This document shows positions 16,779-24,971 of a stretch of DNA of 64,000 nucleotides, piece by piece. The notes beneath the pieces were generated by a model that worked only from the letters and a program-made list of their open reading frames with translations, did no database searches and was not told the DNA's origin. Location: contig JAHBWD010000011.1 in NCBI GenBank assembly GCA_019637175.1, positions 1 to 64,000 of the forward strand, written 5' to 3'. The stretch is from Labilithrix sp. Lineage in GTDB: Bacteria; Myxococcota_A; Polyangia; Polyangiales; Polyangiaceae. Position 1 is the first letter of the stretch. Each line of letters begins with the position of its first letter. Position numbers and translations under genes: made by a program.

Positions 16779-18568
16779 GCGCGCTCGCTTCCGATACGCC
16801 GAACCCGAAGGCCGCGCGCATCACGTTCGGCGTGATCGGCGCCGTCGTCGTCCTCATGGGCGCGCTCGGCGGCGTGCTCGTGGCGCTCGTCATCGCCCTC
16901 GCGCTCCTCGGCACGCCGCTCTTCGCCGTCATGGGAGGCGCGAGCGAGCTCGCGTGGCTCGCGCACGGCGACGCCGAGCAGCAGCTCTTGCGGCGCTTGG
17001 CGCCCGAGGTCTTCGGGTCGCGCTTCGCGGGCTCGCCGATCCTCACGACGATCCCGCTCTTCACCTTCGTCGGCTACCTGATGGCCGAGTCGAAGACGCC
17101 CGAGCGCCTCGTGCGCACCGCCACCGCGTGGGTCGGCTGGCTGCCGGGCGGCCTCGCGATCGTGTGCGTCCTCGCGAGCGCGATCTTCACGCTGTTCACG
17201 GGAGGCAGCGGCGTCACGATCATCGCGGTCGGCGGCCTGCTCCTGCCGGCGCTCAAGCAGAAGGGCTACTCCGACAAGTTCGCGCTCGGCCTCGTGACGA
17301 CGGGCGGCTCGCTCGGCTTGCTGTTGCCGTACGCGCTGCCGCTGCTCGTCTACGCGATGGTCACGACGCTCGACTTCCAGCTCGTGAACAAGGCGGTCAT
17401 CGCGCCCGGCGCGCTCGTCCTCGCGTTCTTCGTGGCGTACGCCGCGTACGTCGGCGTCAAGGAGAAGATCGCGCGCACGCCGTTCGACCTCCAGGAGGCG
17501 CTCGCTTCGACCTGGGCGTTCAAGTGGGAGATGGGCGTCTTCGTCATCCTCGTCGTCGGCATCAAGACGGGCATGACCGACATCGACGAGGCGGCGGGGT
17601 TGGTCGCGCTCTACACGCTCTGCATCGAGTGCTTCGTCTACAAGGATCTGTCGATCAAGAAGGACCTCGTGCGCGTGGCGAAGGCGTCGATGGCGCTCGC
17701 CGGCGCCGTGATCTTGATCCTCGCGATGGCGAACGCGCTCACGAACTACGTCGTCGATCAGCACATCCCGAACAAGGTGCTCGACGCGATGCTGCGCGTC
17801 GGCCTCGACCAGACGTGGCAGTTCCTCATCGTGATGAACGGCTTCTTGCTCGTGCTCGGCATGGTCATGGACGGCTTCTCGGCGATCCTCGTCGCCGTGC
17901 CGCTCGTGCTGCCGTTCGCGGCGCACTTCGGCCTCGGGCCGTTCCACGTCGCCATCATGTTCGTGCTGAACCTCGAGCTCGCGTTCTCGTGCCCGCCTTT
18001 GGGGCTGAACCTCTTCATCTCGAGCTTCCGCTTCAACCGGCCCGTCGTGAGCCTGTATCGCATCGCGATGCCGTTCGTGGGGCTCCTCGCGCTCGCGCTG
18101 CTCGTCATCACGTACGTGCCGCGGATCTCGAACGTGCTCGTGCTCGACGACATCCAGGCGTGGCGCGACAAGGCGGAGAAAGACAACCGCACGCCGCGCG
18201 AGGCGTGGCGCCTCGAGTGCGTGCAGCAGGATCCGTCGAACCCGCTGCCGTGCACCGAGGCCGACAAGAAGAAGTACCCCAACGGGCAGATGCCCGAGCC
18301 GGCCGCGGTGGTCGACGCGGTCGACGCGGGCGCGGCGACGGGAACCGGGGAGGATGACGACGACATCGAGGCGCTCATCCGTGGCAAGGAGGCGGGCGCG
18401 CCGCAGGCACCCGCGCCGGGGCAGGAGAGCGACGACGATCTGCTCGACATGATCAAGTCGAACAAGGAAGCGGGCGCACCCGCGCCCGAGAAGAAGGCGC
18501 CGGCGCCGGGACAAGAGACCGACGACGAGCTGCTCGACATGATCAAGACGAAGAAAGACGGCGGGTAG
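16775..18568 (+). CDS. dctM: TRAP transporter large permease (DctM-like) with acidic repeat tail
   Basis: A 597-residue membrane protein. Residues about 15-455 form the multi-helix ion-coupled permease, with the family's AIFTLFTGGSGVTIIAVGGL and VMDGFSAILVAVPLVLPFA hairpins and the CPPLGLNLFISS segment. After the last helix (LALALLVITYVPRISN) there is a 140-residue soluble tail, absent from standard DctM, containing CVQQDPSNPLPC and three acidic repeats of the form DDD-x-L-x-x-I-K-x-x-K-E-A-G separated by Pro/Ala linkers (QAPAPGQE, KAPAPGQE). It works with DctQ and the binding protein to import solute using a Na+ or H+ gradient. Confidence 0.85.
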   Translation: MSALASDTPNPKAARITFGVIGAVVVLMGALGGVLVALVIALALLGTPLFAVMGGASELAWLAHGDAEQQLLRRLAPEVFGSRFAGSPILTTIPLFTFVGYLMAESKTPERLVRTATAWVGWLPGGLAIVCVLASAIFTLFTGGSGVTIIAVGGLLLPALKQKGYSDKFALGLVTTGGSLGLLLPYALPLLVYAMVTTLDFQLVNKAVIAPGALVLAFFVAYAAYVGVKEKIARTPFDLQEALASTWAFKWEMGVFVILVVGIKTGMTDIDEAAGLVALYTLCIECFVYKDLSIKKDLVRVAKASMALAGAVILILAMANALTNYVVDQHIPNKVLDAMLRVGLDQTWQFLIVMNGFLLVLGMVMDGFSAILVAVPLVLPFAAHFGLGPFHVAIMFVLNLELAFSCPPLGLNLFISSFRFNRPVVSLYRIAMPFVGLLALALLVITYVPRISNVLVLDDIQAWRDKAEKDNRTPREAWRLECVQQDPSNPLPCTEADKKKYPNGQMPEPAAVVDAVDAGAATGTGEDDDDIEALIRGKEAGAPQAPAPGQESDDDLLDMIKSNKEAGAPAPEKKAPAPGQETDDELLDMIKTKKDGG

Positions 18569-18570
18569 GC

Positions 18571-19599
18571 GTGGGAGCGTGGCGCCGGGCGAGCCTCTTG
18601 TGCGCCGTGCTCGCGGCGTGCGGAGGGGAGGCGCTCATCGAGGTGCCGCCCGTGACGGTGGCGCGGCCCGCGCCGCGAGGAGCGGCGCGCGTGACTCCGG
18701 ACGCCGGGGTGAGCGAGACCGCGGAGATCGAGCGGGAGCTGCTCGCGGGGGCGCTCGGGACGGCGGCGCCGGCTCCGGCGGTGCCGCTCGGGGTGTTCGG
18801 CGACGGGGGCGTGAGGCCGGCGGACGCGCACGCGTTTCGGATGGCCGTGTCGATGAAGACCGCGCGGGGGAACGCGAGCGGCGTGAAGGTGCTCCAGTTG
18901 ATGTCGTCGCTTCGCAGCGTGGCGCGGGCGAGGGAGCAGATCGGGCTCGATCCGTTCGCCGACGGCGAGTGGCTCCTCGCGTACGGGCCGCGGCCCGACG
19001 CGCCGTGGCCGAACGTGAACGTGCTCAAGCATGGGCGCGCGGAAGGTGAAGTGGCCAGGGCGATCGGCGACGCGGGGATGGAAGCGTTCGATGCCGGCGC
19101 GGGCGCGGTGTGGTCGGAGCTGTTCAGCGTGCGCGACGTGCTCTTGCGGCCGCAGGCGGGCATGCTCGCCCTCGTGCCTTCGGATCGCGCGGGCGAGCTC
19201 GCGACCGCGCTGAAGGCGCCGATCGATCACGGCGTGAAGGCCGGCGAGATGGCGCGCGTCGCGCTCGCCGAGCCGGCCAAGCTCGTTCGCTTCGTGCCCG
19301 CCGGCGTCGTGAAGGCGATCGTGATCGTCAAGCCGGCGGCCGACGGCGGGCTCGACGTCGGCGCGGAGGCCGACTGCCCAGGGTCGGACGAGTGCAAGAC
19401 GACCGCGACCGAGCTCGAGGAGCTCGCGCGCCGTTCGAACTCGCTCGCCGTGCGCTTCGTCACGCGGAACCTGCTGGGCTCGCTCGCCGTCCGCGCCGAA
19501 GGCAAGAAGCTCCGCGCGACGCTCCACGCGACGCCCGATCAGGTCGAGGCGCTCGTCAACCTGGCGCGCGCGCAGCTCGACGTCGTGCCGGCGCCCTAG
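18571..19599 (+). CDS. Lipoprotein of unknown function, last gene of the TRAP operon
   Basis: A 342-residue protein starting at GTG 18571, two bases after the dctM stop, hence co-transcribed and probably coupled. A lipoprotein signal (lipobox LAAC, then GGEAL) precedes a Pro/Ala linker and an alpha/beta domain with ligand-free looking segments such as RVALAEPAKLVRFVPAG. A CPGSDEC loop could hold a disulfide. I do not recognise the family. Position suggests an accessory periplasmic part of the transporter, but that is inference only. Confidence 0.65.
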   Translation: MGAWRRASLLCAVLAACGGEALIEVPPVTVARPAPRGAARVTPDAGVSETAEIERELLAGALGTAAPAPAVPLGVFGDGGVRPADAHAFRMAVSMKTARGNASGVKVLQLMSSLRSVARAREQIGLDPFADGEWLLAYGPRPDAPWPNVNVLKHGRAEGEVARAIGDAGMEAFDAGAGAVWSELFSVRDVLLRPQAGMLALVPSDRAGELATALKAPIDHGVKAGEMARVALAEPAKLVRFVPAGVVKAIVIVKPAADGGLDVGAEADCPGSDECKTTATELEELARRSNSLAVRFVTRNLLGSLAVRAEGKKLRATLHATPDQVEALVNLARAQLDVVPAP

Positions 19600-19662
19600 G
19601 GTGGTTCGGCGGCGAGCTCCCCATCCCTTTCCTCGTCACCGAGTCGACCCCAAAGTTCGAAC

Positions 19663-19992
19663 GTGAAACCCGTCGCCGTCGTCGCTGTCGTGCTGGGCGT
19701 GGTGATGACGGTCATCGGTTTCGTGACCTGCTACGTCGCGGCCTGGCTCGCGTTCGCGTACGGCGCGCAGCTCGTTCCGATCACCGTGGGCTCGGGGCTC
19801 TGGCTTCTGCTGGGGCTGCTCGTCGTCGCGCTCTCGATCGTGGCGATCAGGTCCAACGAAAGGCGCGCACGAAGGCTCGCGATCATCGCGCTGGTGGTCG
19901 CGTTCGGCGGTTCGCTCGCGTCCTGCCCCGCCGGCCTCGCGCTCGGCTCGAAGTACAATCGACTGTCGGAGAAGCCTTTCCCCGAGAATTAG
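19663..19992 (+). CDS. Small membrane protein
   Basis: A 109-residue protein with three hydrophobic segments (about 3-30, 40-61 and 71-92) separated by short polar turns, the middle loop being basic (RSNERRARR). The start is GTG 19663; no strong Shine-Dalgarno is visible. No family recognised. It is the last confidently protein-coding unit before the degraded 20-21.6 kb region. Confidence 0.55.
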   Translation: MKPVAVVAVVLGVVMTVIGFVTCYVAAWLAFAYGAQLVPITVGSGLWLLLGLLVVALSIVAIRSNERRARRLAIIALVVAFGGSLASCPAGLALGSKYNRLSEKPFPEN

Positions 19993-20039
19993 CGCGCGGA
20001 ATTTGACGTGCTCCGCGCGCGGCCGCCACCATTCGAAGC

Positions 20040-20264
20040 GTGTCTCGGCGCTCGCCTCACCTTCGGCTCGTGCCTCGCCCACGCGAGCCAGGTCCCGGGG
20101 TCGCGCGAGCGGCGAGCTCGCTCGACGTCCGGCTCGGTCAGATCCTCGTCGAGGTCGGCCGGCTCGCGGACGAGGCGCAAGACGATCGCGAGATCTTCAG
20201 CCACCTCGGCGTCGCCGCGCACGCGCTGGGTCTCGCTCAGCGGCGCGTGCGGACCAGGAGCTGA
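20040..20264 (+). CDS. Possible small orphan ORF
   Basis: A 74-codon GTG-start ORF whose second half (RLGQILVEVGRLADEAQDDR) has the amphipathic helix look of a real protein. No family is recognised, a mirrored ORF exists on the other strand, and there is no ribosome-binding site, so it may be a remnant. The stretch 19993-20701 otherwise contains only this and the next entry. Confidence 0.25.
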   Translation: MSRRSPHLRLVPRPREPGPGVARAASSLDVRLGQILVEVGRLADEAQDDREIFSHLGVAAHALGLAQRRVRTRS

Positions 20265-20306
20265 TCTCGCGACCACACGATCGCTTGCGAAAGTGACCCA
20301 AGGGCC

Positions 20307-20696
20307 TCAGTCCCAGAGAACCTTCCGCGGGCCGCGAGTCATCATGGCGCCGCAGGTAGGGCACGGCCCGGGATCCGTCCACACGACCGTCTGATGCGCG
20401 CGTGTGCGCGCCCTCGGACAGCGGGGCCGCTCGGGTACGGGATCGGCCGGCTCCCTCCACGGATCTTCGCTGATGACGACGTCATCGAGCTTCTTGCACG
20501 TCGCGCAAGCGCGCCGCGAAGATGCTGCGGGCTGATGGCGCGGCACGCTGCGTCGGATACGCGCTCGGCGATGTGTCGAAGCTTTCACCCCAGGCTCAAC
20601 AGACGATCCTGGCCGTGCTACGAGCCTACGGTCGGAAGGCCTCGGCTGAGTGACCTCACGCACAGGGAGATCCTTGGCGAAGAGCCCGCGGTGCAC
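20307..20696 (-). CDS. Possible zinc-ribbon small protein
   Basis: The C-terminal half of this 129-codon frame carries two knuckles, CATCKK and CPTCGAMM, about 45 residues apart, with conventional composition between them, which suggests a zinc ribbon. The N-terminal half is Arg/Pro-rich and looks untranslated, so the true start probably lies nearer the first CxxC. No family assigned. It lies in a stretch with poor coding signal and may be a relic. Confidence 0.3.
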   Translation of the reverse strand: MHRGLFAKDLPVREVTQPRPSDRRLVARPGSSVEPGVKASTHRRARIRRSVPRHQPAASSRRACATCKKLDDVVISEDPWREPADPVPERPRCPRARTRAHQTVVWTDPGPCPTCGAMMTRGPRKVLWD

Positions 20697-20701
20697 TTCC
20701 C

Positions 20702-21616
20702 TTGGATGCGCGAGGAACGCCCGAGATCACCCTGGAGGCCATGCGCATGTACTACGACGATTCGGACTCGATCGAGAAGCGACTGGTCATGGCCTTTGGC
20801 CGTCGCGACAATCCGATTGTCACGTTCATCGAGGGAAGGAGCGATGACGATGCTGCGGTGATCGACGAGCTCTCCGATCTCGACCGTGATGCCGGGGTCG
20901 CCAAGCTGACGGCGTGATCCCGCGGAACAAGTCGTCGACGCGTATGCCTTCTTTGCGCGGCGGATGCGCCTCGACGAGAGGGCGGGCGAGAGCGGCCTCG
21001 AGCTGCCGCTGCGTGCCCGAGAGGAGTCGGTGAAAGCGGCGCTCGCGATGGCGAAGGAGCTGATCGACGGCGGCATCGGCGAGCCGGCGGCTACGCTCTA
21101 CGCCTTCGGGCGGCACCCGCGTTGTTTTCCTCATGCTCTCCTCGCGTTCACGGCGCTGCTTGCGCGGCAAGTCGCTCACTCGCGTGGCCTCCGTCTGGCC
21201 GCTTCGAGCCAGGAATTTCGGCAGACGATCATGGGCATCGTGCAGAACAGCACCGCGCCCGCCGAGATCGCGCTGTGGTCGACATGCACACGACGGAGCT
21301 ATGACATCTACAGTACGAGGACAGCGGGGACGTTCTCCGGCGCATCGCGGACGCAACGAAGGGAGCGCGTAGCGGCGAGACCCTGTCGATCCGGAACATC
21401 TGGACCGCGTACGACACGATCGCGGGGTTCTCGAAGGATCGCTTCGCCGACAACGCCGCCGAGCTCCGTCGCTTCTACGCGCATTTCTCGGGCCGCGTGA
21501 AGCCGATTCGGGTTCGGACCGTGAGCGTCTCCCACGCTCTTCGCGTCTTCGAGACGATCAACGATCGCGGCGTCGGCCTGACCGCGCCGAACCACATGCC
21601 GGTGAGGCCCTTGCCG
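20702..21616 (+). pseudogene. Decayed DUF262-type (GmrSD-like) gene fragment
   Basis: Protein-like sequence passes through several frames: a first stretch (RLVMAFGRRDNPIVTFIEG, to a TGA at 20915), a second frame (VVDAYAFFARRMRLDE to QNSTAPAEIALW), then a third after an in-frame TGA at 21302 (QYEDSGDVLRRIADATKG to the end). The last part contains ALRVFETINDRGVGLTAP, which matches the hallmark of DUF262 proteins, the ParB-like half of GmrSD type IV restriction enzymes. Homology stops there, exactly at a 29-bp sequence shared with the MATE gene. The N-terminal DUF262 motifs and the DUF1524 nuclease part are missing. I read it as a dead defence gene; the first stretch could also be an unrelated small ORF. 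Confidence 0.5.
21588..21616 (+). repeat. 29-bp direct repeat, copy 1 (end of DUF262 remnant)
   Basis: Exact copy of 22515-22543 inside the MATE gene, same orientation, 927 bases apart. It begins CGAACCACATGCCGGTGAGG. The bases on both sides differ. On the minus strand it would encode GKGLTGMWF, the MATE protein sequence, so this copy is most simply a fragment derived from the MATE gene. Confidence 0.9.
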
Positions 21617-21677
21617 CGCTCGCGGCGTTGGCGGCGTGTTCGAGGGCGCCGCCGCCGCGCGCGATCGCAGCGAGCCT

Positions 21678-22199
21678 CTATCGTGTGGGCCTGCGGCGCC
21701 TCGAGCCGGTCGGTCTCTTCTTCCCAGGGCCGGAGACGCGCGGATGAACGCGTCGTCGGATCTCCTCCGCGAGCCAGGCCGCGTCGCCGAGGTCTTTGGG
21801 GCGTCTTGCGGCGCGCTTGGTACGGAGCATGTCCTCGAGGGAAAGGTAGCCGACGGGAACTCCGAAGAATTCCCCTCTCGAGCGACGGTCCCATGCGCGC
21901 TCGAAGTCTGCGATGCCGTCGACCTTCGTCGTCACGTCGACGTGCGCGGCGGGCGGACCGATCCTGAACATCCCGCGTGGTGGGCGGAGGGCCGATTCGT
22001 TGGGTTCCACGCCGACGAACTCGCGTGTCGCCGCGCGGACGCGAGCGACGTTGACGTCATCGGTTGCGACGAGGACGTCGACGTCGTTGGTGGCCCTCAC
22101 CAGCCCGTGATGCGCCATGGCGTAGCCGCCGATCACGAGGAACCGGACGCGATGTCGGCGGAGGATACGAATAAACTCTGCGAAATCGCTCTCGCTCAC
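21678..22199 (-). CDS. Nucleotidyltransferase-fold protein (AbiEii/DUF6036-like)
   Basis: A 173-residue protein. The core FLVIGGYAMAHHGLVRATND followed by VDVLV is the nucleotidyltransferase signature GG-x-A-x-x-HG-x-x-R-x-T-x-D-x-D, as in AbiEii toxins and related DUF6036 proteins. The C-terminal part (YLSLEDMLRTKRAARRPKDL and GDAAWL) is the conserved K..A...KD..D motif of these enzymes. GTG 22199 is chosen because GGGAGGGAG lies six bases upstream; a TTG at 22205 is the alternative. It overlaps the end of a small upstream gene. Related proteins modify nucleotides or tRNA ends as toxins in abortive-infection pairs; whether this one is a toxin is unproved. Confidence 0.68.
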   Translation of the reverse strand: MSESDFAEFIRILRRHRVRFLVIGGYAMAHHGLVRATNDVDVLVATDDVNVARVRAATREFVGVEPNESALRPPRGMFRIGPPAAHVDVTTKVDGIADFERAWDRRSRGEFFGVPVGYLSLEDMLRTKRAARRPKDLGDAAWLAEEIRRRVHPRVSGPGKKRPTGSRRRRPTR

Positions 22200-22350
22200 G
22201 ACCAACTCCCTCCCAGGCCGCGCGGGTCAGCTCGGCGACGAGGCGAACGCGATCTCCCGCAGAGAGAGCTCGAAGGTACTCCGCCGTCTCCGCTTCCGCC
22301 GCCTCTCGGCTCAGCTCTCGGAGGACGAGCCGCGGGTTCGTTCGCTCCAT
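22057..22350 (-). CDS. Small helical partner upstream of the nucleotidyltransferase
   Basis: A 97-codon ORF whose first 55 residues look protein-like (ELSREAAEAETAEYLRALSA, then DRVRLVAELTRAAW) and then become Arg-rich where it runs over the nucleotidyltransferase in another frame for 143 bases. Similar small helical proteins often precede such nucleotidyltransferases. The late part may be meaningless read-through of a gene that once stopped earlier. It may be the antitoxin or a regulatory partner; this rests on arrangement only. Confidence 0.45.
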   Translation of the reverse strand: MERTNPRLVLRELSREAAEAETAEYLRALSAGDRVRLVAELTRAAWEGVGRERERFRRVYSYPPPTSRPVPRDRRLRHGASRAGEGHQRRRRPRRNR

Positions 22351-22431
22351 GGCTCGTAGCTTGCCACGGTCCGCGCATCCGGGGCCAGCGCGACGACCCG
22401 TCGCGTCCGCTGTGTCGCTCGCGGATCAGGA

Positions 22432-23859
22432 TCAAAGCTTGATCGTCTTCCAGGCGCCGCCGCGGAACTTGAGCGTCATCACGATGCACGCGGAGACGGC
22501 GTAGGCGACCGCGGCGAACCACATGCCGGTGAGGCCCTTGCCGGTGACGATGCCGAGGATCCACGCGAAGGGGACGAGCACGAAGAAGACGAGGCAGAAC
22601 TGCGCGGCGGCGACGAACTTCGTGTTGCCCGCGCCGAAGAGCGCCTCGCTCAGGATCATCGCGACCGCGATGATCGGCGTGATGATGCCCATCGCGCGCA
22701 TCGGCACCATCGCGGCGGCGCGCACGGCGTCGGAGTCGGTGATGAAGTGGACGATCGGGCCCGTGAAGAGCACGCCCTCGCATAGGCCCACGACGCCGAA
22801 GATCACGAGGCCGAGGCGCACGCTGGCCCAGCCGAAGCGCACCGCGTCGTCGGGGCGCTTGGCGGCGAGCGACTGCGCGACGAGCGTCGCCGTCGCGGTG
22901 CCGAACGCGAGGCACGCGGTGAAGGTGAGCTTGAGGATCGCGACGATGCCCATCGTCGCCGCGCCGTTGACCGCCTCGCCGGCGGCGCCGCCGGCGTGCT
23001 GGAGGACCTCCTCGTCGAGGCTGTCGGCGACCTTCGCGAAGAGCGCGAAGCCGATCATCATCACGATCGTCGCCGCAGCCGCGGGGATCGAGAGCTTGAG
23101 GATGTCCCAGGTGAGCCGCTTCGAGAGGTTCGATCGCCGCACGGGGTGGAAGCGCCCGCGCTCGCGCGTCGCGAACACGACCATGATGGCGAGGCCGATC
23201 CAGGTCGACACGAACGCCGCGAAGCCCGCGCCGGGCGCGCCCATCCGCGGCGCGCCGAGGTTGCCGAAGATGAACATCCAGCACAAGAGCACGTTGAAGA
23301 CGTTCATCACGAGCGCGGAGACGAGGTGCACCCACGTCTTGCCGATGCCGTCGAAGAACGCCTTGAGCGCCATCGTGAGCGCCATCGACACGACGCCCAG
23401 CAGGCGCCACTTCGAGTACGCGTAGGCGATGTCGTGCTTCTGCGTGCCGACCTTGAGCAAGAGGCCGAGCAGGCCGTGGATCGTGACCGAGCCGAGGAGC
23501 GCGAGCCCGATTCCGGCGATGACGCAGAAGAGGGCCGCGTTCGCCAAGACGGCGCCGGCGTCTTCGTACTTGCGCTCGGCGTAGCGGCGGGCGGTGAAGG
23601 CCTGGGTGCCGACGCTGATGGCGCTGAGCGATCCGCCGAAGAGCCACACGATCAGCAGCGAGGGGAGGAGCGCCGCCTGCGCGTTCGAGTCTTCGGGGTT
23701 CGGGAGCTGCTTGAAGAAGAGGACGTCGATCTCGTTGACGACGCTCTGCGAGAGCATCGCGATGACCGTGGGCATCGCGAGGCGCAAAATCGTCGAGTAC
23801 GCGGGCCCCGAGACCAGCTCGAGGTTCACTTCGGCGGTGCGGCCCGCTGCTGTCGCCAT
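22432..23859 (-). CDS. MATE family multidrug/sodium efflux protein
   Basis: A 475-residue inner-membrane antiporter with about twelve hydrophobic helices in two halves. Typical features are VSGPAYSTILRLAMPTVIAM near the N-terminus, the first-half SVGTQAFTARRYAE (G-x-x-x-A-x-A-R-x-x-G-like) and the second-half FGTATATLVAQSLAAKRPDD. ATG 23859 starts the conserved region with only 20 residues before the first helix. It exports cationic compounds in exchange for Na+ or H+. A central loop of acidic and Gly residues (ADSLDEEVLQHAGGAAGE) is longer than usual. A 29-bp piece of it is duplicated 0.9 kb downstream. Confidence 0.9.
   Translation of the reverse strand: MATAAGRTAEVNLELVSGPAYSTILRLAMPTVIAMLSQSVVNEIDVLFFKQLPNPEDSNAQAALLPSLLIVWLFGGSLSAISVGTQAFTARRYAERKYEDAGAVLANAALFCVIAGIGLALLGSVTIHGLLGLLLKVGTQKHDIAYAYSKWRLLGVVSMALTMALKAFFDGIGKTWVHLVSALVMNVFNVLLCWMFIFGNLGAPRMGAPGAGFAAFVSTWIGLAIMVVFATRERGRFHPVRRSNLSKRLTWDILKLSIPAAAATIVMMIGFALFAKVADSLDEEVLQHAGGAAGEAVNGAATMGIVAILKLTFTACLAFGTATATLVAQSLAAKRPDDAVRFGWASVRLGLVIFGVVGLCEGVLFTGPIVHFITDSDAVRAAAMVPMRAMGIITPIIAVAMILSEALFGAGNTKFVAAAQFCLVFFVLVPFAWILGIVTGKGLTGMWFAAVAYAVSACIVMTLKFRGGAWKTIKL
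22515..22543 (+). repeat. 29-bp direct repeat, copy 2 (inside MATE gene)
   Basis: The parental-looking copy of the repeat at 21588-21616; here it is in frame within the MATE coding sequence (GKGLTGMWFA on the minus strand). Confidence 0.9.
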
Positions 23860-24080
23860 CGATCCGAACTGAAGTAAGCGAGGTGGCGCAGGTTGGCAAG
23901 CTGCGGCGTGTGGATTGCGCGTGAAATGCGCGGGAAAATCCTTCTGGACGCGGTCGCAGACGACCGCTCTGCGCCCGCTCGGGCGTGGTCGAACTGGACG
24001 CGTCATTGCCGAAAACTCGACCCGGTGGCCCAAGGCGAGGCAGCCTGGGCCACGGACCGTCGTGTCGACACCGAGGTGAG

Positions 24081-24902
24081 ATGAGAGCCCGCACGATTTT
24101 CTTCGCGTTGTTCGTTCCTTCCATCTTCTCCGGCATCCTCTCGGGGGGCTGCGCCCTCCAGCGCGATCACGAGGCGCTCGCCGCCCGCACCGCGCAGGTC
24201 GAGAAAGATCTCCAGCGGGCCCGCGTGGAGCTCGCCGCCTCCCGCGCGGATCTCGAGGCGACGCGGCAGCGCCTCGACAACGCGCTCCGCGCGAACGCCG
24301 ACTCGAGCACCGACTTCGTGACGTCGAAGCAGCGGATCAACGATCTCGCGGGCAAGCTCGACGAGGCGACGCACGGCGTCGACGATCTCCGGCGAGACGT
24401 CAGCGCGTCGCGGACGGAGCTCTACGCGCGCCTCGACGAGCTCAAGCGCGCGGCGCCTCCGCCCCCCGCGGCCGCGCCGCCCGCGATCACCGCGCCCGCC
24501 GACAAAGCGGCGCACTTCAAGATGATCGAGGACGCGCACGGAAGGCGCGAGTGGGCGCCCGTCCGCGCGCTCGCGCCTGAGTACGTCAACCGGTACCCGC
24601 AGGACGAGCGGGCCGACAAGGCGCTCTACTTCCTCGGAAACGCGGACCTTCAGGACGGACGACCGAGCTCGGCGCTCGGACACTTCAACCGCCTGCTCAA
24701 GCTCTTCCCCAAGTCGCCGGTGCTCGATCGCACGCTCTTCGACATGGGCGAGGCGTACATGATGATGCACGACTGCACGAACGCGAAGCTCGCGTACGAC
24801 GCGTGCGAGAAGCGCTTCACCAAGGACAAGATCGGCGACAGCGCGCGCGCGAAGCTCCAGCAGATCACGAAGAACGCGCCCGGCCTCTGCGCGCCGCAAT
24901 AG
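24081..24902 (+). CDS. CpoB/YbgF-like coiled-coil TPR protein
   Basis: A 273-residue exported protein with a lipoprotein-like signal (SGGC at about residue 24). Residues 25-115 form a long coiled coil (RTAQVEKDLQRARVELAASR and onward), then a Pro/Ala linker, then TPR units of the YbgF type (YPQDERADKALYFLGNADLQ and HFNRLLKLFPKSPVLDRTLF). In other bacteria CpoB sits with Tol-Pal and coordinates peptidoglycan synthesis with outer-membrane constriction; no Tol-Pal gene is adjacent here. GAGGTGAG precedes ATG 24081. It diverges from the MATE gene across 221 bases with no evident operator. Confidence 0.8.
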   Translation: MRARTIFFALFVPSIFSGILSGGCALQRDHEALAARTAQVEKDLQRARVELAASRADLEATRQRLDNALRANADSSTDFVTSKQRINDLAGKLDEATHGVDDLRRDVSASRTELYARLDELKRAAPPPPAAAPPAITAPADKAAHFKMIEDAHGRREWAPVRALAPEYVNRYPQDERADKALYFLGNADLQDGRPSSALGHFNRLLKLFPKSPVLDRTLFDMGEAYMMMHDCTNAKLAYDACEKRFTKDKIGDSARAKLQQITKNAPGLCAPQ

Positions 24903-24918
24903 GCGCGGCGATCGCGCT

Positions 24919-24954
24919 CGCTCGGCGAAGCGCGTCGTCGCGCGTCGCCGAGCG
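24919..24954. terminator. GC hairpin between convergent cpoB-like and kinase genes
   Basis: CGCTCGGCGA pairs with TCGCCGAGCG and the intervening AGCGCG...CGCGCG extends the stem around TCGT. It fills the 69-base gap between the two stop codons. No T-tract; bidirectional termination is inferred from position. Confidence 0.5.
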
Positions 24955-24971
24955 GCTCGCTCAGCCTCACC

